Source: Gemmatimonadota bacterium
Lineage (GTDB): Bacteria > Gemmatimonadota > Gemmatimonadetes > Longimicrobiales > UBA6960
DNA length: 7,439 bases
NCBI GenBank assembly: GCA_019347995.1
Contig: JAHWKH010000111.1
Location: 1-7,439 of the forward strand
Reading direction: 5' to 3'
Under the pieces are notes generated by a model that was not told the DNA's origin, searched no databases, and saw only the letters and a program-made list of their open reading frames with translations. Position numbers and translations under genes: made by a program. This document shows, piece after piece, positions 1 to 5,390 of the stretch (its first letter is position 1; each line of letters opens with the position of its first letter).

Positions 1-257
1 TCACCAGCGCGCCCGTGGTGGCGATGGTCGTCGAAGGCACCAATGCGGTGGCGTCGGTGCGCCAAATGGTTGGCGCAACCAAACCCGGCGAAGCAGCCCC
101 TGGCACGATCCGCGCTGACTATGGCCTTGAAATCGGACGCAACCTCGTCCACGCCAGCGATAAGGTCGAGACCGCGGTGCGCGAGATCGCGCTGTGGTTT
201 GGCGAAGATCTGGTCGGCTGGCAGCGTGCCGAAGACCCGTGGGTTTTTGAGGAATAA
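1..257 (+). CDS. ndk: Nucleoside diphosphate kinase, C-terminal part (5' end off window)
   Basis: Nucleoside diphosphate kinase is a cytosolic enzyme that moves the gamma-phosphate of ATP onto other (deoxy)nucleoside diphosphates through a phosphohistidine intermediate. The window holds the last 84 residues. The family is usually about 140-150 residues, so some 60 N-terminal residues lie to the left. The frame is open from base 3 and ends in TAA at 255-257. Family blocks visible are the [14 protein letters not shown] segment that contributes to nucleotide binding, then [10 protein letters not shown], whose histidine (fragment residue 50, codon 150-152) is the phosphorylated active-site residue, then REIALWF. 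The residue after HASD is Lys, where the usual signature has a small residue. More A/T-ending codons (23 of 84) than the genes downstream suggest a different genomic origin. The family assignment is firm; the lineage (perhaps Chloroflexota) is a guess. Confidence 0.95.
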   Translation, partial: TSAPVVAMVVEGTNAVASVRQMVGATKPGEAAPGTIRADYGLEIGRNLVHASDKVETAVREIALWFGEDLVGWQRAEDPWVFEE

Positions 258-269
258 TTTGCGGCGCTC

Positions 270-315
270 AAGCTGCCCACTACGATGGTTGCCATGTGGT
301 GGGCAGCTTTTTTTT
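270..315 (+). terminator. Rho-independent terminator of ndk
   Basis: A perfect 11-bp inverted repeat (270-280 with 299-309, core AGCTGCCCAC / GTGGGCAGCT) begins 12 bases after the ndk stop and is followed by eight T residues (308-315). The interior also pairs: 281-283 with 296-298 (one G-T wobble), then ATGG 285-288 with CCAT 292-295 around a TTG loop, with G284 bulged. The result is one long hairpin plus a U tract, typical of an intrinsic terminator reading on the plus strand. There is no A tract on the left side, so it is unlikely to stop transcription arriving on the minus strand from the permease. Confidence 0.93.
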
Positions 316-360
316 CTCGGCTAACCCAGTAAGCCACTCAGCACAAAGGCCAGCCCCACC
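316..360. other. Suspected junction between two unrelated DNA segments
   Basis: Base composition changes here from the moderately GC-rich ndk/terminator segment to very GC-rich DNA. The permease on the minus strand keeps family-like sequence down to roughly the VAVGLA residues (about 348-362), then reads FVLSGLLG and stops at 321-323. That is well short of the final membrane helix and basic tail that FtsX-domain permeases normally have. This fits the permease's 3' end having been replaced by foreign sequence. A metagenomic misassembly is the simplest explanation; a genuine recombination or transfer boundary is the alternative. The exact breakpoint cannot be fixed from the sequence alone. No insertion-sequence ends or flanking duplications were seen. 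Confidence 0.55.
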
Positions 361-413
361 GCGACCAAGGCCATCCCCTGCCCCACCACGCGCGCCAGGA
401 CCTCGCCCGGGCG
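321..413 (-). pseudogene. Out-of-frame C-terminal remnant of the FtsX permease
   Basis: After the permease motif [11 protein letters not shown], the family-like continuation [21 protein letters not shown] lies in a different minus-strand frame from the main reading frame. It runs from about 413 down to the TAG at 321-323. The main frame instead continues as an arginine/tryptophan-rich tail ([11 protein letters not shown]...) unlike any permease and stops at 338. A net loss equivalent to one base (modulo 3) around the GCCCGGGC palindrome at 405-412 explains the break. Even with the frame restored, the product would end one membrane helix and roughly 40-60 residues early. Positions are seen; the expected family ending is from general knowledge of MacB/FtsX permeases. 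Confidence 0.8.
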
Positions 414-2815
414 CCCAGAGCCATGCGCAGCCCGATCTCGCGGATGCGCTGCGTGACCGCCCAGGAGAGCACGCCGTAGAGGCCCACGGCGGCCAGGGCG
501 GCGGCGATGGCGGCGAAGGCGCCCATGAGAACCGCGGTCATGCGCGGCCGGGCCGTGGCGCTGCCCACGATGCTCTCCATGACGCGCACGTTGCCCAGGG
601 CCAGGGAGGGATCCACGGCGTGGAGCTCGTCGACCAGCGCCCGTCGCAGCTCGTCCGAGTCCCGCGTGGAGCGGACCACGACGTGGAACGCGCCGAAGTC
701 GGGGAACTGGGCTACCGGGTAGTAGGCGGCGGCGCGGGGCTCGCTCTCGACCTCGGCCAGCCGCACGTCCTCCACCACGCCCACGACGGTGGCGACGTAG
801 TCGGGATCGCCCCAGCTCAGCGCGACGGGGCGGCCCAGCGGGTCCTGGCCGGGCCACGTCTCCTCCGCCAGGGCCCGGCTCACCACCACGACGGGCGGGC
901 CGTTCGCCCGGTCGCGGGCGTCGAACGTCCGGCCCCGCGCCAGGCGGATGCCCATGGCGCCGAAGTAGTCGCCGGCCACGTTGCGCACGTCGGCGGCCGA
1001 CGCCTCGCCGGGGGCGGGCCGTGGACCATCGCCCGCCCAGTAGCTCGTGGCCGACCCCAACCCGTCCAGGGGCAGGAACGGAATCAGCCCCGCGGCCTCC
1101 ACACCCGGCAGCGCGGCGACGCGTCCGGCGAAGGTCTCGAGGAACTGGACCCGGGCGTCGGCGTCGCGGTAGGTCGGCGTAGCCAGGCTCACCCGCGCCG
1201 TCAGCACGTTCTCGGGCCGGATGCCCAGGTCTTCCGCCAGGAGCGAGCCCAGGCTCCGCACCAGCAGACCCGCCCCCACCAGCAGGAGGACCGAGAGCGC
1301 CACTTCCGTGACCACCAGGAAGGAGCGCGCCCGGCCGGCCGAGCGCCCTGGACCACGCGACTCCGCGGAGAGGGCTTCCCCCGGATCGGCCTCGGACGCC
1401 TGGAGCGCCGGCACCAGGCCGAACAGCAGGGCCGTGAGGACCGTGATCCCCACAGCGAACAAAAGGGCGCGGCCATCCACCGTGGCGCTCTCGACGCGTG
1501 GTAGCGCGAACGCGTCGGGCAGGCGCGTGGCCACCATGCGGGTGGTCAGATGGGCCACCGCCACGCCGACCGCCGCGCCCAGGCCCGCGACGAGCGAGCT
1601 CTCCACCAGAAGCTGGCCGGCCAGCGTCCGGCGCGACGCGCCGAGGGAGCTCCGCACCGCCATCTCCCGGCGGCGGGCCGTGGCGCGCGCCAGAAAGAGG
1701 TTGGACACGTTGGCGCACGCGATGAGGAGCAGCAGTCCCACGGCGGCCAGCAGCACCCAGAGGATCGCGTCCACGTCCCCCACGACCTGCGCCGCCATCG
1801 GGACGACGCTCACGCTCCAGCCGGCGTTGAACTCCGGATGCTCTTCGCGCAGGCCCGCCGCGATGGCCTCCATCTCCGCCCGCGCCTGCTCCACGGTCGC
1901 ACCGTCCCGGAGACGGGCGACGGCGTTGAGGAAGCGGCCCGTGCTCGCCTGGTCTCCCTGCAGCGTGTACGTCGCGTAGACGTCGGAGCGGTCGCCCCAC
2001 AGGACGTACTCGGGGGGGAGCACGCCCACCACGGTCCCCGTGGCGCCGCCCGACAGCGTGAAGGTGGAGCCCACGGCGGAGGGATCGGCGGCGTAGACCT
2101 GGCGCCAGTAGCGGTGGCTCAGCACGAACTCGTCGCCCTCGCGCTCGCCCGCGGCGGGGGAGAAGGTGCGGCCCAGGGCGGCCTCCATGCCCAGGACGTC
2201 GAAGAAGTTGGGGGTGACCAGCCGCACCAGCACCTCCCGCGGCTCCCCATCCCCCGCCAGGAGCTGGGGCTGGTCGAAGGACACCGTGGCGGCCACGTCT
2301 TCCAGCGTCTCGCTGCGCTCTCGCCAGTCCTTCACGTTGCCCGGGTTCGCGACGTTCTCGCGCCGATCGCGGGGCTGGTTCCATTCCCACAGGACCACCA
2401 GCTCCTCCGGCGCCTCGTAGGGAAGCGGCTCCAGCAGCACCGTGTCCACCACGGAGAAGACGGCCACGTTGGCCCCCACGCCGAGCGCCAGGGTGAGGAC
2501 GGCCGACAGCGCGAAGCCGGGGCTACGGCGCAGGCGGCGGAAGGCGAAGCGGAGGTTCTGGAGGAAGCGGTCCATGGGCTCGGCGGATCCAGGGTTCGGA
2601 GGTTTGCGGGGGCGCGCACGCAGCGCCTCCACGAGGCGTCCCGCGCGCAGATGCGCGATCAGGCGCACGGACTCCACCGCGTACCAGAGGCGGTGGCTCC
2701 CCGCAGGCCGGGCGCGGCGACGCTCCGCCAGCTCCCGGTCGAGATCGACCAGGGCGGCGGGCCCCACGCCGGGGGGTAGCAGCTTCTCGAGCAGACGGCG
2801 CAGAAGACGGCTCAC
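338..2815 (-). CDS. ADOP-type duplicated FtsX/MacB-like permease, frameshifted and 3'-truncated
   Basis: This is an inner-membrane permease subunit of the FtsX/MacB class in the duplicated 'orphan' arrangement known from Acidobacteriota and relatives, where no ATPase is fused or adjacent. Its substrate is unknown. The readable frame is 825 residues. Residues 1-80 are a soluble helical segment often seen at the N-terminus of these proteins. A first MacB-like periplasmic core follows (about 101-320, opening with a membrane helix at 101-125), then an FtsX domain with helices near 350-372, 405-422 and 450-472 and the hallmark [21 protein letters not shown]. The second core spans about 497-715 and the second FtsX domain starts at about 762 with [11 protein letters not shown]. 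Residues after about 803 are out of frame and the last helix is missing. The GTG start at 2815 overlaps the padR stop as GTGA, with GGAG five bases upstream. The ATG at residue 81 has no clear Shine-Dalgarno site. As sequenced, the product is probably non-functional. Confidence 0.88.
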   Translation of the reverse strand: MSRLLRRLLEKLLPPGVGPAALVDLDRELAERRRARPAGSHRLWYAVESVRLIAHLRAGRLVEALRARPRKPPNPGSAEPMDRFLQNLRFAFRRLRRSPGFALSAVLTLALGVGANVAVFSVVDTVLLEPLPYEAPEELVVLWEWNQPRDRRENVANPGNVKDWRERSETLEDVAATVSFDQPQLLAGDGEPREVLVRLVTPNFFDVLGMEAALGRTFSPAAGEREGDEFVLSHRYWRQVYAADPSAVGSTFTLSGGATGTVVGVLPPEYVLWGDRSDVYATYTLQGDQASTGRFLNAVARLRDGATVEQARAEMEAIAAGLREEHPEFNAGWSVSVVPMAAQVVGDVDAILWVLLAAVGLLLLIACANVSNLFLARATARRREMAVRSSLGASRRTLAGQLLVESSLVAGLGAAVGVAVAHLTTRMVATRLPDAFALPRVESATVDGRALLFAVGITVLTALLFGLVPALQASEADPGEALSAESRGPGRSAGRARSFLVVTEVALSVLLLVGAGLLVRSLGSLLAEDLGIRPENVLTARVSLATPTYRDADARVQFLETFAGRVAALPGVEAAGLIPFLPLDGLGSATSYWAGDGPRPAPGEASAADVRNVAGDYFGAMGIRLARGRTFDARDRANGPPVVVVSRALAEETWPGQDPLGRPVALSWGDPDYVATVVGVVEDVRLAEVESEPRAAAYYPVAQFPDFGAFHVVVRSTRDSDELRRALVDELHAVDPSLALGNVRVMESIVGSATARPRMTAVLMGAFAAIAAALAAVGLYGVLSWAVTQRIREIGLRMALGARARSWRAWWGRGWPWSRWGWPLC

Positions 2816-3144
2816 GCCCGCTCCAGCACGCCGTCCAGGTCCCGCCACAGGTTCATGAGGGCCTCGCGCGACACGCGCAGCGCGTCCACCCCCTCCTCCG
2901 TGACGGCATAGCGCCGGAGAGCCTGTGCCGTGCGGTCGTCGGCGGGCACGGCCTCGACCCACGTCAGGAGACGCTTGCGCTCCAGCCGGTCGAGGGTCGT
3001 GTAGAAGGCGCCGCGCGAGACCTTCCGGTCGGCGCTGCGCTCGATCTCCCGGCGCACTTCCAGGGCGAAGGCCTCGTCTCCGGCCTGGAGGATGGCGAGG
3101 AGCACCATCTGCTCGAACTCGCCGAGGAACGTGCTGGGGCTCAT
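2812..3144 (-). CDS. PadR family transcriptional regulator
   Basis: This is a 110-residue winged-helix DNA-binding regulator, the usual length for short PadR proteins (about 105-115 residues). The N-terminal [15 protein letters not shown] opens the helix-turn-helix fold. [16 protein letters not shown] (residues 45-60) is the recognition-helix region, and the RRYAVTEEG stretch (77-85) is the wing with its conserved Y-x-(L/V)-T-x-x-G pattern. A C-terminal helix (about 86-109) would mediate dimerisation. The ATG at 3144 is chosen because the PadR homology begins immediately after it and GGAG (3153-3156) lies eight bases upstream. The stop overlaps the permease GTG by two bases, so the two are co-translated. 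In ADOP loci a PadR gene is regularly paired with the permease and presumably represses the pair; the effector is unknown. The family call is secure; the regulatory target is inferred from position. Confidence 0.93.
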   Translation of the reverse strand: MSPSTFLGEFEQMVLLAILQAGDEAFALEVRREIERSADRKVSRGAFYTTLDRLERKRLLTWVEAVPADDRTAQALRRYAVTEEGVDALRVSREALMNLWRDLDGVLERA

Positions 3145-3165
3145 GGCGCGGGCTCCGCGAGCATG

Positions 3166-3214
3166 GGTGGCGTCCACATTGTAGACAGGGGGCTCGCAGA
3201 TAATAGACGCCACC
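3166..3214. repeat. 9-bp inverted repeat flanking the divergent -10-like elements (candidate operator)
   Basis: GGTGGCGTC (3166-3174) and GACGCCACC (3206-3214) are perfect inverted copies separated by 31 bases. The arms sit about seven bases downstream of the minus-strand TACAAT and of the plus-strand GATAAT, so each arm would cover a predicted transcription start. A direct TAGAC repeat (3182-3186 and 3204-3208) is offset by 22 bp, close to two helical turns. PadR proteins bind dyads in their own promoter, so this is a reasonable operator candidate. It does not resemble the ATGT/ACAT-type sites of classical PadR, and the assignment is inference. Confidence 0.45.
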
Positions 3215-3292
3215 GGGCCCGTCGGGGTTTCATGGGATCCTGCTGCCCGGGCGCGGATCTTGTTGCCCTCATCAGGGAGCGTCCCTCGCAGC

Positions 3293-3297
3293 GGAGG
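3293..3297 (+). promoter_or_regulatory. Ribosome binding site of the alpha/beta hydrolase gene
   Basis: GGAGG lies seven bases before the ATG at 3305. It decides the start in favour of this ATG over the in-frame TTG at 3260, which would add a stretch with no signal-peptide character in front of the basic and hydrophobic leader. Confidence 0.75.
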
Positions 3298-3304
3298 CGA
3301 AGGC

Positions 3305-4222
3305 ATGGGAAGATCGCCGGCCCCTCGATCGGGCCGATGCGCCCGCACGCTCGTGGCCTCGCTCCTGTCGAGCCAGGCCCTGGGATGCGCGCCGCCCATC
3401 CCCGACCTCACCCCCCTCGCTCTGGTCGCGCGGCAGAACATCGCCGCCGACAGCTCGGAGCGAACGGACGGCCTGACCTTCACGACCCCCGACGACGACT
3501 CCGTCTCGGCCTATCTGCGGCGCCCCGCGACCGCGCCGGCGGAGGGATTGGCGGCGGTGGTCCTCGTGGCAGGGCGCGAGACGGGGCGCCGGGCCGCCAG
3601 CGTGATCCCGGGACCCCTCGAGGTGGCGGTCCTGGCGGTGGAGTATCCGGCTGCGCTGCCGGAGGACCTCGGCGTGGGCGCGCTGCTCGGCCGGCTGCCC
3701 GCCATCCGGGAGTCGGCCCTGGAGATGCCCGGCATCCTGCGGGGAGCGGCGCGGTTCCTGGCCGCGCAGCAGGAGGTGGACTCGACGCGGATCGCCCTGG
3801 TCGGCGTCAGCTTCGGCGTGCCGTTCGCCGCGGCGGCCGGGCACGACCCTATCTTCCGCGGCGTGGCGCTGCACCACGGCGGTGGTGACCTGGACCTGCT
3901 GCTGCGCGCGAACCTCGCCGTGGAGAACCGGCTCCTCCGGGCGATCGCGGCCGACGCGCTGGCGTGGTACTTCCGCAGCCTCGACCCCGCGCGCCACGTG
4001 GCCGACATCGCGCCCCGGCCACTGCTCCTGATCAACGGCAGCGAGGACACCATGGTGCCGCGCGCCTCGGCCCGGCTCCTCGTCACCCGGGCGGAGGGGC
4101 CCGTGGAGCAGATCTGGCTTCCCCATGGACACCTCATGCCGGGCGACACCGCCCTCATGCGGGAGCTGGCGGACAGCACCCTGAGCCACTTCGACTTCCT
4201 GCCCCGGGGCGGAGGGCGCTGA
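3305..4222 (+). CDS. Alpha/beta hydrolase, predicted lipoprotein or secreted
   Basis: This 305-residue protein has an alpha/beta-hydrolase fold and probably cleaves an ester, thioester or amide; the substrate cannot be told. The N-terminus has a basic region (R8, R11, R14) and a short hydrophobic stretch ending in ALGC, with Cys28 as a plausible lipobox cysteine (the -3 residue is Ala rather than the preferred Leu). Export with lipid anchoring is therefore likely but not certain. The catalytic triad is visible: Ser169 in the nucleophile elbow GVSFG (167-171), Asp248 in NGSEDTMVP after a LLLING strand, and His276 in LPHGHL. The strand-loop VVLVAGRETG (85-94) is in the oxyanion position. This resembles dienelactone-hydrolase or BAAT-C-like members. 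GGAGG seven bases upstream supports the ATG. The stop TGA directly precedes the next gene's ATG, so the two are an operon. Confidence 0.85.
   Translation: MGRSPAPRSGRCARTLVASLLSSQALGCAPPIPDLTPLALVARQNIAADSSERTDGLTFTTPDDDSVSAYLRRPATAPAEGLAAVVLVAGRETGRRAASVIPGPLEVAVLAVEYPAALPEDLGVGALLGRLPAIRESALEMPGILRGAARFLAAQQEVDSTRIALVGVSFGVPFAAAAGHDPIFRGVALHHGGGDLDLLLRANLAVENRLLRAIAADALAWYFRSLDPARHVADIAPRPLLLINGSEDTMVPRASARLLVTRAEGPVEQIWLPHGHLMPGDTALMRELADSTLSHFDFLPRGGGR
4211..4215 (+). promoter_or_regulatory. Ribosome binding site of the AI-2E family gene, inside the hydrolase 3' end
   Basis: GGAGG lies within the last codons of the hydrolase gene, seven bases before the ATG at 4223. Stop (TGA 4220-4222) and start (ATG 4223) are directly adjacent, the geometry expected for translational coupling by ribosomes terminating on the upstream gene. 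Confidence 0.75.
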
Positions 4223-5287
4223 ATGGAAGGCCACAACGACCGCCTCGCTCCAGGAGCGGTCGCCCGCGCCGTCATCGTCACGCTGGGGCTGGTGGCGCTG
4301 GCGTGGCTGCTCTGGTCCGCCCGCGACATCGTCTTCATCGTCTTCTTCGGCGTGCTGGTCGCGCTGTTCCTCTCGGTCCTGGTGGATCCGCTCGTGGAGC
4401 GGGGGCTGCCGCGCATCGTGGCGACCCTGCTCGTCGTCCTGGCGCTCGCCGGGCTCTTCGCCGGCTGCTTCGTCGTGGTATGGCCCACGATCCGTGAGCA
4501 GCTCGGCGTCGTCGCCCAGGACGTGCCCCGGGCCGTGGACGACCTCGTCACATGGGTGCAGCGGCAGTTCGAGGCGGTATCGGGGCAGCTGGCCGACGGA
4601 GACGTCGACATGGAGGCCCGGCTGCGGGAGAACCTGACCCAGGAGATGGCGTCGATCCTCGGGGGTGCCATGCCGGTGCTGAACACCGCGATGGGCGCCG
4701 TGGCCGGTGGCCTGGTTGTGCTGATGACGGGGATCTACATCGCGGTGGACCCGGACCTGTACCGCCATGGGATGGAGAGGCTCCTGCCTCCACGTCACAG
4801 GGCGCGCGTGGGCGAGGCGCTCTCGCGGACGGCCAGCGGGCTGCGGGGCTGGATGGTGGGCACCGCCATCAACATGGTGGTGGTCGGCACCATCACCGGG
4901 ATCGGCCTCTGGCTGCTGGGCATTCCCGCCGCCATCGCGCTGGCCGTCATCGCCGGGCTGCTGGAGTTCATCCCGATCTTCGGGCCCATCCTGTCGGCGG
5001 TACCCGCGGTCGCCGTGGCCCTCACGGTCTCGCCCATGACCGCCCTGTGGGTGGCGCTGCTCTATACGGGGGTGCAGCAGCTCGAGGGCAACGTCATCAC
5101 GCCGGTGGTCATGCGGGGGGCCGTCAGGCTCCCCCCGGCGCTCACGCTGCTGTTCCTGTCGTTCATGGGGGTGATCTTCGGCTTCCTGGGCCTCCTGCTG
5201 GCGGTCCCCATCCTGGCCGCCGGAATCATCCTGGTGCGAGCGCTCTACGTGGAGCCCCTGGAGGAGAGGAGCGCGGCGGCGCGCTGA
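4223..5287 (+). CDS. AI-2E family transporter (TqsA/PerM/YdiK-like membrane protein)
   Basis: This 354-residue polytopic inner-membrane protein has the usual length of the AI-2E exporter family (UPF0118). Hydrophobic segments lie near residues 15-31, 36-54, 65-87, 155-175, 212-233, 236-262, 272-284 and 305-342. The long amphipathic, non-membrane region at about 88-150 between the third and fourth helices is characteristic. The family signature EFIPIFGP (248-255) followed by a Pro-rich helix, and the QQLEGNVITP motif (285-294) before the last helices, are both present and intact. Named members export autoinducer-2 or act as Na+/H+ antiporters; nothing here shows the substrate, and no luxS is in view. 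The start is fixed by the adjacent hydrolase stop and the GGAGG at 4211-4215. The gene appears complete, with GC-rich codon use matching its neighbours. Confidence 0.92.
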   Translation: MEGHNDRLAPGAVARAVIVTLGLVALAWLLWSARDIVFIVFFGVLVALFLSVLVDPLVERGLPRIVATLLVVLALAGLFAGCFVVVWPTIREQLGVVAQDVPRAVDDLVTWVQRQFEAVSGQLADGDVDMEARLRENLTQEMASILGGAMPVLNTAMGAVAGGLVVLMTGIYIAVDPDLYRHGMERLLPPRHRARVGEALSRTASGLRGWMVGTAINMVVVGTITGIGLWLLGIPAAIALAVIAGLLEFIPIFGPILSAVPAVAVALTVSPMTALWVALLYTGVQQLEGNVITPVVMRGAVRLPPALTLLFLSFMGVIFGFLGLLLAVPILAAGIILVRALYVEPLEERSAAAR

Positions 5288-5390
5288 CGACCACCCGCCT
5301 CACGGACCGGTGCGCTTTCGGCGCCGCCGATGCGGGGCCATCTTCGGCTCCGCCACCGCCCGCCGCGATCCTCCGCAGCCCAGGACGACC
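5288..5390 (+). other. Intergenic gap between the AI-2E and deacylase genes
   Basis: This 103-bp, GC-rich stretch has no U-tract terminator and no recognisable -10 element, so read-through from the upstream operon is possible. A small hairpin (TCGGC 5318-5322 with GCCGA 5326-5330) is present but too short to interpret in DNA of this composition. The only clear signal is the AGGA Shine-Dalgarno site at 5382-5385. Confidence 0.5.

Larger units (their letters stand above)
3145..3304. promoter_or_regulatory. Divergent intergenic promoter region between padR and the hydrolase
   Basis: This 160-bp gap separates the minus-strand padR-permease unit from the plus-strand hydrolase-AI-2E unit, so it must hold promoters for both unless distant ones are used. 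It contains a short A/T-richer island (about 3176-3205) in otherwise very GC-rich DNA. In the island a TACAAT hexamer on the minus strand (3183-3178) and a GATAAT hexamer on the plus strand (3199-3204) each match five of six bases of the TATAAT consensus. I see no good TTGACA at 16-18 bp for either one. The stretch 3215-3290 holds nothing else I can name. Confidence 0.5.

Noticed and set aside
296..1504. A 402-codon plus-strand open frame antisense to the permease
   Set aside because: It is a low-complexity composition of His/Gly/Arg/Pro with no domain, on the opposite strand of a clearly coding frame.
321..2390. A 689-codon minus-strand open frame across most of the permease
   Set aside because: It is Gly/Arg/Pro-rich with no family resemblance and is a shadow of the permease frame in GC-rich DNA. 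Only its last 30 or so residues (below about 413) are meaningful, as the frameshifted permease end.
3274..3286. AGGGA/TCCCT mini-hairpin upstream of the hydrolase Shine-Dalgarno site
   Set aside because: It has five-base arms around a three-base loop and could arise by chance. There is no supporting evidence for a regulatory RNA element.
3145..3483. Extended start of the PadR regulator into the upstream region
   Set aside because: The extension has no PadR homology, overlaps the divergent hydrolase gene, and bypasses the ATG at 3144 that has GGAG at proper spacing.
3272..4798. A 508-codon minus-strand open frame opposite the hydrolase and AI-2E genes
   Set aside because: It has the composition of an antisense shadow (His/Arg/Gln-rich) and no recognisable motif. 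Both plus-strand genes are well supported.
5318..5330. Small hairpin in the gap before the deacylase, considered as a terminator
   Set aside because: It is only five base pairs, has no T tract, and is expected by chance in DNA this rich in G and C.
5310..5390. Upstream GTG start for the deacylase
   Set aside because: It would put an arginine-rich stretch ahead of a well-formed Sec signal peptide and lacks a Shine-Dalgarno site as good as the AGGA at 5382-5385.
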